Shown: one piece after another, positions 1 through 7,976 of the stretch
How the letters are laid out: every line of letters starts with the position of its first letter
How positions within the stretch are numbered: the first letter of the stretch is position 1
Assembly: GCA_012271225.1 (NCBI GenBank)
Contig: JAAXGS010000028.1
Span: forward strand, 1-15,809
DNA: 15,809 nucleotides
Source: Dehalococcoidia bacterium
GTDB lineage: Bacteria > Chloroflexota > Dehalococcoidia > UBA6926
Direction of reading: 5' to 3'
Translations under genes and position numbers: made by a program
The notes under the pieces: model-generated
Told to the model about the DNA's origin: nothing
What the model saw: only the letters and a program-made list of their open reading frames with translations
Databases searched by the model: none

Positions 1-111
1 CTTCACCGTGGTGGAGATGCCCCGCAGCGCGTGAAAGGCGCCGTACCACTTGTGCACGTCCCGGGCGATGATGATGTCCTCCACCCCGCCCTCGGTTGCT
101 TCCCCGTTCAT
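1..111 (-). CDS. aapP: Amino-acid ABC transporter ATP-binding protein, N-terminus only (AapP/GlnQ-like)
   Basis: This is the first 37 codons of a gene that runs off the left edge. The visible residues include the WYGAFHAL stretch typical of the N-terminus of polar-amino-acid ABC ATPases, just ahead of where Walker A would lie. The protein would hydrolyse ATP on the cytoplasmic face to drive the AapQ/AapM permease pair. The start is ambiguous: ATG codons at 111 and 114 are adjacent, two in-frame GTG codons lie just upstream, and then an in-frame TAG. A GGGGGTGGTGGAG purine-rich stretch serves as ribosome binding site. The gene follows aapM by about 80 bp on the same strand, which gives the classic J-Q-M-P order. 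The family call is firm from position and motif; the substrate is inferred. Confidence 0.85.
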   Translation of the reverse strand, partial: MNGEATEGGVEDIIIARDVHKWYGAFHALRGISTTVK

Positions 112-192
112 CATCTCCACCACCCCCTACTGATTGTACGCGGCCCGCTCCGCCCCAATCCACGGATGACCGGGCGCTGCGCCGTTCTCATG

Positions 193-1440
193 CTATCTGC
201 GCCCAACGCCCAGATTGCTCTCCACGCGCCGGCTGACGTACGACATGCCGTAGTTGAAGATCCAGAAGATGAGGGCGATGACGATGAACAGCTCCCGGCT
301 GTTGTCCAGGAACTCCCGATTGCCCCCGATGAAGGCGTTGCCGATCTCCACGAGGTCCAGCATGCCGATGATGTACACAAGGCTGGTGTCCTTGAAGAGG
401 CTGATGAACTGCCCGACGATGGCCGGCACAACGTTGCGAATGGCCTGCGGCAGGGTGATGTGGATGGTGGCCCGCCAGACGGGGAGGCCAAGCGCGCGCG
501 CCGCCTCCGCCTGCCCGGGATGCAGTCCCTGCAGTCCGCCGCGGATGTTCTCCGCCATGTACGCGGAACTGAACAGGGTGATGACGATGGCCGCCCGCGT
601 CACCTCCTCCAGCGGAAAGCCCTGCGGAAACGCCAGCGGCAGGAGAACCTGCGACATGAACAGCAGCGTGATGAGCGGGACGCCCCGGAAGAACTCAATG
701 ATCCCGACGCATATCACCTTGATAAAGGGCAGCCTGCTGCGCCGCCCCAGCGCCAGCAGGATGCCCAGCGGCAGGCTCATGGAGATGCCGCCAACCGCCA
801 GAAACAGGTTCAGCATCAGACCGCCCCAGTAGCGCGAGGCGATTGGCTGCAGCCCCGGCACGCCCTCGATACCGCGCAACAGCAGGATGGACGCGATGTA
901 GATCAGAATCGCCAGGATGATCAGCCATCTCAGGCTGCCCAGCGGCGTGCGCAGGCCGATGGCCCGCCCCAGGAAGACGGCCGGAATGTTGGCGGCCAGC
1001 AGCAGCCGCACGTCCACGCCCATTTCACTCAGGGGCAGGGGCAGCAACGCCATCAACGCGCTGCCCAGCGCGATGGCCAGGGCCACCGTCCGCGCCAGTC
1101 CGCCCCCGGCCGCGGCCCATCCGATGCCCAGGAACGTGGTCACCAGAAGCAGGGACGCCTGCGGCCGCCAGAAACAGTTCTGTGAATCGCACACCGTCAC
1201 GGAGTTGTACTGGCCGATGATCAGCGTGCCGCCCAGCGTGGGGATGATCGACCAGTCCGCCGAGGTGAACGCCCACACGATGAACTGCCAGGCGACGTAG
1301 AGAACGACGCCGGCGGAGACGATGGTGATGACGCCGCTGCTGTAGGAGGCGAACAGGTTGTCCCGCGCCCAGCCGGCCGGCCCCGTCGTCATCCGCGGCG
1401 GCGGCATCTCAGCGGTGGTGAGCGCTTCCGGCGTCGCCAC
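193..1440 (-). CDS. aapM: General L-amino-acid ABC transporter permease AapM
   Basis: A 415-residue inner-membrane permease, a little longer than rhizobial AapM. A hydrophilic N-terminus of about 30 residues is followed by hydrophobic segments and a wide insert. The conserved permease core occupies roughly residues 205-405. The cytoplasmic EAA loop, which contacts the ATPase, starts at E312 (EAARALGLPVWRA) and continues through PQAIRNVVP. With AapQ it should form a heterodimeric channel for amino acids delivered by AapJ. Translation begins at a GTG (1440), three bases after the TAG of aapQ, so the two are almost certainly translationally coupled; GGGGAC upstream can act as ribosome binding site. 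The stop is TAG at 193-195. The family assignment is strong; exact amino-acid specificity cannot be read from the sequence. Confidence 0.93.
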   Translation of the reverse strand: MATPEALTTAEMPPPRMTTGPAGWARDNLFASYSSGVITIVSAGVVLYVAWQFIVWAFTSADWSIIPTLGGTLIIGQYNSVTVCDSQNCFWRPQASLLLVTTFLGIGWAAAGGGLARTVALAIALGSALMALLPLPLSEMGVDVRLLLAANIPAVFLGRAIGLRTPLGSLRWLIILAILIYIASILLLRGIEGVPGLQPIASRYWGGLMLNLFLAVGGISMSLPLGILLALGRRSRLPFIKVICVGIIEFFRGVPLITLLFMSQVLLPLAFPQGFPLEEVTRAAIVITLFSSAYMAENIRGGLQGLHPGQAEAARALGLPVWRATIHITLPQAIRNVVPAIVGQFISLFKDTSLVYIIGMLDLVEIGNAFIGGNREFLDNSRELFIVIALIFWIFNYGMSYVSRRVESNLGVGRR

Positions 1441-1443
1441 GGC

Positions 1444-2658
1444 CTACGTCCCCACAATCCGCGCGCGCCAGTTGTAGATGTTGCCAATCGCGGACCAGGC
1501 CAGACTCATCAGCAGGTAGGCGGCCATGATGATGAGGAAGATGGAGATGGCCGGGGCCGTCTGCGTCATGGTGATGGCCACGTTGGTCAAATCCGCGAAG
1601 CCGATGGCGGCGGCGAGGCTGCTGTTCTTGGTCAGATTCAGACACTGGCTGATCAGCGGCGGAACGATGACCCGCACGGCCTGCGGAAAGACGATGTAGC
1701 GCAGCACGCCAACGGAGTGCAGGCCCGTGGCCAGCGCGGCCTCCGTCTGTCCCTTCCCCACGGACTGAATCCCCGCGCGCACGATCTCCGCGATGAAGGC
1801 GGCGGTGTAGATCACCAGGCTGATCAGCATGACAATGGCGCCCGCGCGCACGTGCAGCCCGCCCTCGATGGTGCTAAACCGCCCCGTCGGCGCCGGCGTC
1901 TCAATGGTCAGCGGCGCGGCGCCGGATAGAAGCGCGATGACGATCCAGAAAATGAGCGCAATGCCGAGGGCCGTCGCAATGCCCGCCGTCAGCGGGTAAG
2001 ACACGTGCCCCGTGACAGCCTCTCGCCGCGTCAAAAACCTGTGGGTGAGGACGCCGGCGGCCGCGCCGGCCGCCGCGAGGGCCAGCCACGCAAGGGCCGG
2101 GAGCGCCTGACCCGCAGGCGTGGGCCACGGCACGGCCAGACCGCCGTTGTGCAGATACACGCGGCCCCCGACGCTGTAGCTCTCCGCGACCGGAGGCAGG
2201 AGCAGCATGATGTAAAAGGTGAAGAGGATCAGCACAAGGACGGGAACGTTCCGAAAGAACTCCACGTACGCGAGCGCCAGGCGGGAGAGCGCCCAGTTGG
2301 AGGAGATGCGGGCGATTCCGATCAGCGTGCCGAATGAGATGGCGAGGATGACGCCAACAATCGCCAGCACGACCGTGTTGCTGGCCGCGACGAGAAAGGC
2401 ATAGGCGTAGGTGTCCGATGAGTCATACGGCAGAACGTGCTCACCGATGGGCGTCTGATACGCCCGCTCCAGGAAGGAGAAGCCGTAGGGAATATCGCGA
2501 TCGTCTATGGCGTTGGAGATGTTGGTGAAGAACCAGAAGACCAGCCCGGCCACGGCGACGGCGGACAGCACCTGCAGCGCCCACTGAATCACCACAATGT
2601 GGCGCCAGACCGGGATGCCCTGGTAGGTCAGCAACCGTGCCGTGTGGTGTCCGGCCAT
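1444..2658 (-). CDS. aapQ: General L-amino-acid ABC transporter permease AapQ
   Basis: A 404-residue membrane permease. Hydrophobic segments lie near residues 22-45, 85-115 and 138-155. An insert of about 120 residues with two further hydrophobic stretches (about 187-205, 225-246) splits the permease core, as in the AapQ family. The C-terminal half has the EAA loop beginning at E306 (EAALATGLHSVGVLR) followed by FPQAVRVIVPP. It pairs with AapM, encoded three bases downstream. The ATG at 2658 is preceded only by a weak GAGAG. The gene sits 188 bp after aapJ, and that gap contains a long hairpin that may lower permease expression relative to the binding protein. Length, motifs and gene order agree with aapJQMP; substrate range is inferred. 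Confidence 0.93.
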   Translation of the reverse strand: MAGHHTARLLTYQGIPVWRHIVVIQWALQVLSAVAVAGLVFWFFTNISNAIDDRDIPYGFSFLERAYQTPIGEHVLPYDSSDTYAYAFLVAASNTVVLAIVGVILAISFGTLIGIARISSNWALSRLALAYVEFFRNVPVLVLILFTFYIMLLLPPVAESYSVGGRVYLHNGGLAVPWPTPAGQALPALAWLALAAAGAAAGVLTHRFLTRREAVTGHVSYPLTAGIATALGIALIFWIVIALLSGAAPLTIETPAPTGRFSTIEGGLHVRAGAIVMLISLVIYTAAFIAEIVRAGIQSVGKGQTEAALATGLHSVGVLRYIVFPQAVRVIVPPLISQCLNLTKNSSLAAAIGFADLTNVAITMTQTAPAISIFLIIMAAYLLMSLAWSAIGNIYNWRARIVGT

Positions 2659-2757
2659 CTCTCGGTGATGCCCCCTGCTCGCGGCGCGCCCGCGCGGGCC
2701 GGCGCCTCCTGACTACGGCGTTACTGTAGCCGCATCATCGGGGGCGCACAAACAGGG

Positions 2758-2793
2758 GCGGGGGGCGGGCGCTATCTAGCGCCCGCCCCCCGC
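2758..2793 (-). terminator. Perfect 17-bp GC-rich hairpin between aapJ and aapQ
   Basis: Bases 2758-2774 pair perfectly with 2777-2793 around a nominal 2-base loop (in practice about 4-6 bases, centred on TATCTA). It begins 54 bases past the aapJ stop and ends about 100 bases before the aapQ start. On the minus strand it is followed by CCTGTTTGTG, only a weak T-rich tail, so it is not a textbook full terminator. A likely role is partial termination plus 3'-end protection of the aapJ transcript, giving more binding protein than permease, as described for other binding-protein-dependent ABC operons. The hairpin is seen directly; the role is inference. Confidence 0.7.
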
Positions 2794-2846
2794 GTCTCGT
2801 TCATTGCCTTGGACACACCGGCCGGAGCGTGTCCGAAAGCGGGCGC

Positions 2847-3920
2847 TTATCGCAGCGGCGCTGCGTAAATCTCACCGCCCTTTGGGCAATCCTCGCACGG
2901 CGCGGCAATCCACAGCGCGTTTCGCGTGCCCTCGCGCTGCAGTCCCAGCGGCGTCAGGTGGCGATCATAGATCTCACCGTAGTTGCCCACCGCGCGGATG
3001 ATGTCCTGCGCCACCGTCTGGCTCAGGCCAAGATCCTCCTGGCCCCAGTTTGAGTCGCCAAGGCCAAAGAGCCGATCAACCGCGCGCGAGCCCGTTTGAG
3101 CGGTGGGCACGTTCCTGGAGTCAATCCCGTACGCCTCTGAGTAGATGAGGATGGCGACGACGGACTTGACGATGTCATACCACTGCTCATCGCCGTGCGG
3201 AACCACGGGACCCAGCGGCTCCTCAGAGATGGTGCCCGGCAGAATCACGTGGGCGGCGGGGTTGTCGAACGTCGCGCGCACGGAGGTGAGACCGGAGCGG
3301 TCCGTTGTCTCCGCCTGGCACTGTCCCGCCAGATACGCCTCTGACAGCGGCGCCTGATCGTCGAACGTCGTGACCCGAATATTCAGGTTGTGCTGCGTGA
3401 TGAAATCTTCCAGGTTCAACTCCGTTGTGGTGCCCTGCAGCACGCACACGGTTGATCCGTCCAGCTCCAGCGGGTCGGAGACGCCCAGGCTGGCGGGAAC
3501 CATGAACCCCTGACCATCGTAGAAGGTGGTCCAGGCAAAGTTCCCCCACGTGGCATCCCTCACGCTTGTCCACGTGGTGTTGCGCACCATCAGGTCGACC
3601 TCGCCGGCCTGCATCGTCGGCCCGCGCTCTCCGGCCACTGTCGGCCGGTATTCCACCGCGTCGGGATCGCCAAGCACGGCCGCGGCCACGGCCCGGCATT
3701 GATCGATGTCAAAGCCGACGTTGTTGCCGTCATCATCCAGCGCGCCAAAGCCCGGCAGGCTGGTGTTGATTGCGCAGACCAACGTCCCGCGCTCCTGAAC
3801 CGTCGCGAGGCGGCTCATCATGTCCCCGTTTTCGGGCGCGGGGTCGCCGTTATCCGTGCAGGCCGTCAGAACCATGGCGGCTGCGGCCAATACAAGGACC
3901 AGTGCCAGGAATCGAACCAT
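2847..3920 (-). CDS. aapJ: General L-amino-acid ABC transporter substrate-binding lipoprotein AapJ
   Basis: A 357-residue exported solute-binding protein. The hydrophobic signal peptide ends in a LTAC lipobox with Cys21, so it should be a lipid-anchored protein. Family landmarks are GFDIDQCRAVAAAVLGD (about 68-84), the RNTTWTSVRD segment (about 113-122), VCVLQGTTTELNLEDF (about 157-172) and TTDRSGL near 210. These match AapJ/BztA-type binding proteins for polar L-amino acids. The C-terminus carries a CEDC pair followed by IYAAPLR, the position where relatives end in APP-R. The ATG at 3920 has an excellent GAGGAGGG ribosome binding site 8 bases upstream. It heads the aap operon and is divergent from the aminotransferase at 4109. 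Confidence 0.95.
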   Translation of the reverse strand: MVRFLALVLVLAAAAMVLTACTDNGDPAPENGDMMSRLATVQERGTLVCAINTSLPGFGALDDDGNNVGFDIDQCRAVAAAVLGDPDAVEYRPTVAGERGPTMQAGEVDLMVRNTTWTSVRDATWGNFAWTTFYDGQGFMVPASLGVSDPLELDGSTVCVLQGTTTELNLEDFITQHNLNIRVTTFDDQAPLSEAYLAGQCQAETTDRSGLTSVRATFDNPAAHVILPGTISEEPLGPVVPHGDEQWYDIVKSVVAILIYSEAYGIDSRNVPTAQTGSRAVDRLFGLGDSNWGQEDLGLSQTVAQDIIRAVGNYGEIYDRHLTPLGLQREGTRNALWIAAPCEDCPKGGEIYAAPLR

Positions 3921-3964
3921 CGTGAGCTCCCTCCTCAGGAAATGTGTGTGTTAACCGTGCGTAA

Positions 3965-3993
3965 AGTATGCGCGAAGTATCGTATTGGCGCAA
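3965..3993 (-). promoter_or_regulatory. Candidate promoter for aapJ
   Basis: Read on the minus strand, TTGCGC (3993-3988) and CATACT (3970-3965) are separated by 17 bases. The -35 matches the housekeeping consensus at 3 of 6 positions and the -10 at 4 of 6. A start near 3958 would give a leader of about 38 bases carrying the strong aapJ ribosome binding site. A second TATACT-like element (ATACGATACT) lies within the spacer, so the exact -10 is uncertain. Confidence 0.35.
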
Positions 3994-4021
3994 CAAACGG
4001 GCCGGCGGGGTCATGCGTTGT

Positions 4022-4050
4022 GACAGGTATCACACGCCTGTCTGTGATAC
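4022..4050. promoter_or_regulatory. Overlapping inverted repeats in the aapJ/aminotransferase divergent spacer
   Basis: Two perfect inverted repeats interlock here. GACAGG (4022-4027) matches CCTGTC (4037-4042) across a 9-base spacer, and GTATCAC (4027-4033) matches GTGATAC (4044-4050) across 10 bases. The second arm overlaps GATACT (4046-4051), a possible -10 for the aminotransferase, with start codon at 4109. Either an operator for a dimeric regulator or alternative RNA hairpins in the leader would fit. No regulator gene is present in the window. The repeats are seen directly; the function is inferred. Confidence 0.5.
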
Positions 4051-4108
4051 TCTCCGCGCAGGACGGCTGGGCGCCGCGCTGTGGGGCAGGGAGGAAGGCA
4101 GGTGGATC

Positions 4109-5308
4109 ATGGCTGCTATCGACTATTCACGGTTCTGGACTGTGCCGGAGCGGCCCGTTCCCACATGGCAGGAGGAGGTCTTTCAATACGACTTTGGGGG
4201 CGCGAACCCCGGCCCGGATGTGATGCCGATTGAGGACCTGGCCGAGGCGGCCCGCGCTGTTATCCATGAGGAGAAGACGCTCATCGCCCGGTATCCGCCG
4301 ACGTACGGGCCCGTGCGGACGCGGGAGGTCATTCTCCACAAGATGGCCGCGCATCGGGGCGTCACATGGCCCTCCATCCACGATGTCCTGACCACAAACG
4401 GCTCCGCGCAGGGCATCACCCTGTGCCTGGAGACGCTCACCAGGCCCGGCGACACGATCATCACGGACCGGTTCTTCTATCAGGGCGCTGTCCGCGCATT
4501 TGTCGCCGCCGGTCTGCGCATCGCCACCGTGGAGCGGGACGATGACGGCATGCGGATGGACATGCTGGAGGAGCGGCTGCATGCCCTCCGGCAAGAGGGC
4601 GTCACGCCCAAATTCATCTACACCATTCCAAGCCCGCAGAACCCGGACGGCTCAATCATGCCGCCGGAGCGGCGCACGCGCATGCTCGCCCTGGCCCGGG
4701 AATACGGGACACTCATTCTGGAGGACGATTGCTACGTCGACCAGACGCTTGACGTCAATGCGATGCCGCCCGCCATCGCCGCGCTGGACGGCGCGCAGGA
4801 GCGCGTGATCTACATCGCGACCTTCTCCAAGATCATCTCCCCCGGCGTGCGCGTCGCATGGGTCGCGGCGGATCATCGACTTGTGGAGCGGATGGCGGCG
4901 TACAAGCAGGACGTTGGCAATGACTACCTGTCCGGCCTGATCGTCGCCAAGTATCTTGAGGATCACCTGGACTCCCGCATCAGCCACCTGAACGCGCGGA
5001 TGCGCCACAAGCGCGACACGATGGTCGCGGCGCTTGGCGAGAACTTTGGGCCGCTGGTCTCCATGACCACGCCGAAGGCCGGAATGTTCGTCTGGGCGGA
5101 GTTTCCGGCGGACACGGACATGCAGGCGCTTGAGCCGATCACGCAGGAGCGCGGGGTTCGATACCTGGGCGGCCATCAGTTCTCCCCAATCGGCGAGGGC
5201 TCTCGCCGCGCGCGCTTCAATTACAGCTTTCCGACGCCGGAGGAGATTCAGGAGGGTGTCAGCCTGCTGGCGTCCGTGATGCGCAGCGAGGGCGCGCTAC
5301 CCGATTGA
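4109..5308 (+). CDS. PLP-dependent aminotransferase, class I/II fold (2-aminoadipate/MocR-type catalytic domain)
   Basis: A 399-residue fold-type I aminotransferase that would move an amino group from an amino acid to a 2-oxo acid in the cytoplasm, using pyridoxal phosphate. Visible landmarks: YPPTYGPVRTREVI (62-75), TTNGSAQGI (95-103), QNPDG with N178, LEDDCY with D207 and Y209 (cofactor ring), SKIISPGVRVA with K241 as Schiff-base lysine, and R369 in ARFNYSF for the substrate carboxylate. The motif set resembles 2-aminoadipate transaminases (LysN) and the catalytic half of MocR regulators, but there is no helix-turn-helix domain, so it is an enzyme. I chose ATG 4109, preceded by GGGAGGAAGGCAGG; an open frame extends to 3968 but lacks family similarity and would overlap the operator-like repeats. 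Divergence from aapJ suggests it acts on imported amino acids. Confidence 0.92.
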   Translation: MAAIDYSRFWTVPERPVPTWQEEVFQYDFGGANPGPDVMPIEDLAEAARAVIHEEKTLIARYPPTYGPVRTREVILHKMAAHRGVTWPSIHDVLTTNGSAQGITLCLETLTRPGDTIITDRFFYQGAVRAFVAAGLRIATVERDDDGMRMDMLEERLHALRQEGVTPKFIYTIPSPQNPDGSIMPPERRTRMLALAREYGTLILEDDCYVDQTLDVNAMPPAIAALDGAQERVIYIATFSKIISPGVRVAWVAADHRLVERMAAYKQDVGNDYLSGLIVAKYLEDHLDSRISHLNARMRHKRDTMVAALGENFGPLVSMTTPKAGMFVWAEFPADTDMQALEPITQERGVRYLGGHQFSPIGEGSRRARFNYSFPTPEEIQEGVSLLASVMRSEGALPD

Positions 5309-5351
5309 TCTCCGCCCTGCGGCAGCTTCCGGGCTGAACGTTCTAGAGCGC

Positions 5352-6728
5352 CTAGATGATGGGCCAGCGCGGTTTGAATGATGTGTTGGTGCGCTCAAGC
5401 ATGGATTCGCCGTGCCTCTGGACACGCTGAACCAGGTCCCACTCATCGACGTACAGCGCCCGCCCGTCCTCAACCACAATGCGCCCGTCAACAATGACCG
5501 TGTGGACGCTGCGCCCGTCCGCGTTGTAAACGAGGCTGTTCACCGGGTTGAACAGTGTGCGCCATTCGGCGCGGCGCGTATCGAACAGAACCAGGTCGGC
5601 CTTCTTGCCGGGCTCAATGGAGCCGATCTCAGCGTCCATGCCGAGGGCCGTTGCGCCGCCGATGGTCGCCATCTCCAGTGCGCTCTCCGCGGGAATCATG
5701 CGCGTGTCCGTCCGCGCGTCCTTGAAGAGGATCGCGATCAAATACATGGACCTGAGCGTCTCGATGAGGTTGGAGTTGTTGCCGGCGTCTGTGCCGAGGC
5801 CCAGCGTGACGCCGCTGCGCGCCATTTCCGGAACCATGCCCTGCGGCGCAATGCCGGAGCCCATCTTCATGGCCGCCGTTGGGCAGATGATGCCGGACGT
5901 TTTGGTGCGGGCCATGGACGCGACCTCCTTGATGTCCAGGCCAATCACGTGTGACAGCACGACGTTGCTCCCCAGGATTCCGTGATCCTCCAGCCAGATG
6001 GTGGGGCGGATGCTGTAGCGCTCAAGGAAATTTTTCACCGTGGCCGGACCGTTGCCGTGGTGCAGGGTTAGCCGCGTGTCCATAGAATCGGCCATCGCCT
6101 TGAGCTCCTGCAGCAGGTCCGCTGAGGCGTAGTCGATGGAGAACGGCATCGCCCACGCGCGCACCCGGCCGTTCAGCCCCCCGTCATAGGTGTCGATCAC
6201 CCGCCCCGTCAGAGCGATGGCCTCGCCCGTGTCATACACCGGAATGTTCAGGGGATTCGTTCTGTCCGTCACCTGCCGCCCCACGATGATGCGGCAGCCG
6301 GCCCGCTCATACGCATCCATGCAGGCATCGAGGAATCGCGTGCTGCCCGGATCCACGAACGTGGTCGTTCCGCCGCGCAGAAGCTCCGTTATCCCCAGCA
6401 GCGTTGTGTCGTGCTCCTCCTCGTCCGTCATGGAGCGCTGCAGGGCGAAGACGTTGGCCAGATAATCGCGGGGGCTCAGATCGTCCGGAAAGATGCCCCG
6501 GGTGGCGTGGGCGTAGGAGATGTGCATGTGGCCGTTGACAAAGCCGGGCGTGATGACCATCTCCTCCGCGTTGATCTCCCGTTCGGCGGGCGCGTTCGCC
6601 AGATCCGCCGCCTTGCCAACGTGGGTGATGAGGTCATCATCCATGATGATGGTCCCGTCGCTGACAATGCGCCGCGCCTCGTTCATCGTCATGATGAACC
6701 GGGCGTTCCTGATTTTGGTTCGTGTCAT
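5352..6728 (-). CDS. Amidohydrolase-superfamily metal hydrolase (ATZ/TRZ/MtaD-like) lacking the HxxE glutamate
   Basis: A 458-residue TIM-barrel amidohydrolase with the composite beta domain at both ends. Metal-site motifs visible: GFVNGHMH (H67, H69), LTLHHGNG (H223/H224), LSHVIGLD (H260) and GTDAGNNSN (D314). C-terminal IEPGKKADLVLFD (about 372-384) is the usual family signature. Relatives deaminate or dechlorinate ring compounds such as S-adenosylhomocysteine, guanine derivatives or triazines. These usually carry HxxE after the third metal His; here that position is N226, so ordinary deaminase chemistry is doubtful. The ATG at 6728 has no clear Shine-Dalgarno and lies 18 bases after the M20 gene, suggesting coupled expression. 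The substrate is unknown; with the M20 neighbour, hydrolysis of amide or cyclic-nitrogen compounds is a reasonable inference. Confidence 0.88.
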   Translation of the reverse strand: MTRTKIRNARFIMTMNEARRIVSDGTIIMDDDLITHVGKAADLANAPAEREINAEEMVITPGFVNGHMHISYAHATRGIFPDDLSPRDYLANVFALQRSMTDEEEHDTTLLGITELLRGGTTTFVDPGSTRFLDACMDAYERAGCRIIVGRQVTDRTNPLNIPVYDTGEAIALTGRVIDTYDGGLNGRVRAWAMPFSIDYASADLLQELKAMADSMDTRLTLHHGNGPATVKNFLERYSIRPTIWLEDHGILGSNVVLSHVIGLDIKEVASMARTKTSGIICPTAAMKMGSGIAPQGMVPEMARSGVTLGLGTDAGNNSNLIETLRSMYLIAILFKDARTDTRMIPAESALEMATIGGATALGMDAEIGSIEPGKKADLVLFDTRRAEWRTLFNPVNSLVYNADGRSVHTVIVDGRIVVEDGRALYVDEWDLVQRVQRHGESMLERTNTSFKPRWPII

Positions 6729-6746
6729 GCGCGCGTGGGCGCCGAA

Positions 6747-7976
6747 TCAGGCGCCGTCCCTCGCCCCAAAATCGTCGCGCACGGCCTGCAGGAAGTCGGG
6801 TTTCGTGAGTGTGTCGATGCCCGCCAGGGCCAGCGATTTTGCCACCCCCAGCGCGCTGGTATGCGCCAGGTCTGATATGGCAGCCTCCGTCATGGCAAGG
6901 GAATGGCCGGGTATCTGCTCCTCGCTGACACTGAAGCTGATGGCGAATGACGGTATGCGCTGACTGACGTTGCCAAAATCCGTTGACGCGCCTCCCCGCG
7001 CGCCCGGCCGGGGATCGTGAACGGTCATGCCCACCGCTTCTGCATGGTGGCGCGCGGCCTGCGCAAGCGGCTCATTGGGGCGGACGTTTTCATACAACGG
7101 ATGGGCGTCCAGGATCTCCAGCGTTGCCCCCGTGAGCGTGGCCGCGCCCTCCGCGACCTGACGCACCTGATCCACCACCACTGCCAGATAGTCGCGGTCG
7201 CGTGACCGGAGCATGAAGTTGGCGGCGGCAAAGTCCGGCACGATATTGGGCGCCCGTCCGCCGTCCGTGATGATCCCGTGAATCCGCACATCCTCCCGCA
7301 GGTGCTGCCGCAGCGCGTCAATGCCCGTGAACAGGTGAATGACGGAGTTGAGGGCGTTCACGCCGTGATGCGGGGAAACCGCCGCGTGCGCCGCCCTGCC
7401 GTGATAGGCAAAGCGGTACCCGACCATCGCAAGACTCCAGCTCTCCTCCACGGGAATCGACCGGGGAATAACGGTGCGGTTGGATGCCGGATGCGATGAG
7501 AGCGCGATGTCCACATCGTCAAACACCCCCGCGTCGATCATCCGTATCTTGCCGCCGCCGCCCTCCTCCGCCGGTGTGCCGAGGACAAGGACGCGGCCGG
7601 GCAGGCGCGCCATCAGCGGCTTCAGGGCCAGCCCCGCGCCGATGTTTGAGATGGCGATGAGGTTGTGGCCGCAGCCGTGGCCGATCTCCGGCAGGGCGTC
7701 ATACTCCGCAAGGAAGGCCACCGTGGGCCCGGGCCCCGCGCCGCCCTCAAGCGTTGCGCGGAACGCCGTCTCAACGCCTCCCGCTCCGCGCTCCACGTCA
7801 AAGCCGTGCCGCGCCAGCGTGTCCGCCAGCAGCGCGGATGAATACCGCTCTTCATAGTTGAGCTCCGGGTGCGCGTGCACGTCCCGGCTGATGCGGATCA
7901 GTTCATCGCTCAACTCATCGATAGCTGCCGATACCGCGGCGACGTGCCCATTCCCCTGCGCGTCCGGCTGTGTCAT
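6747..7976 (-). CDS. M20-family metallopeptidase/amidohydrolase (AbgB/M20D-like)
   Basis: A 409-residue co-catalytic metal hydrolase for small N-acyl or dipeptide amide bonds. Motifs in order: HAHPELNYEE (34-43), EYDALPEIGHGCGHN (91-105, with D93, C102 and H104), TPAEEGGGGK (134-143, E137/E138), SHP with H162, the dimerisation-domain segment GRAAHAA (193-199), GGRAPNIVPD (239-248) and a C-terminal IPGHSLAM His. GHGCGHN is characteristic of the p-aminobenzoyl-glutamate hydrolase (AbgB)-like and M20D amidohydrolases. There is no signal peptide, so it is cytoplasmic. The ATG at 7976 overlaps the rpiB stop as ATGA and has GGGGGAGG upstream. Substrate is not determinable; candidates are N-acyl amino acids or folate-derived p-aminobenzoyl-glutamate. 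Confidence 0.93.
   Translation of the reverse strand: MTQPDAQGNGHVAAVSAAIDELSDELIRISRDVHAHPELNYEERYSSALLADTLARHGFDVERGAGGVETAFRATLEGGAGPGPTVAFLAEYDALPEIGHGCGHNLIAISNIGAGLALKPLMARLPGRVLVLGTPAEEGGGGKIRMIDAGVFDDVDIALSSHPASNRTVIPRSIPVEESWSLAMVGYRFAYHGRAAHAAVSPHHGVNALNSVIHLFTGIDALRQHLREDVRIHGIITDGGRAPNIVPDFAAANFMLRSRDRDYLAVVVDQVRQVAEGAATLTGATLEILDAHPLYENVRPNEPLAQAARHHAEAVGMTVHDPRPGARGGASTDFGNVSQRIPSFAISFSVSEEQIPGHSLAMTEAAISDLAHTSALGVAKSLALAGIDTLTKPDFLQAVRDDFGARDGA

Noticed and set aside
31..1185. 384-codon plus-strand open frame opposite aapM
   Set aside because: It runs antisense to a clear permease, is rich in Gln, Asp, Arg and His, and shows no domain; long antisense frames are expected in GC-rich DNA.
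3968..4108. N-terminal extension of the aminotransferase by 47 codons
   Set aside because: The extension lacks family similarity and covers the inverted repeats, whereas ATG 4109 has a good ribosome binding site.
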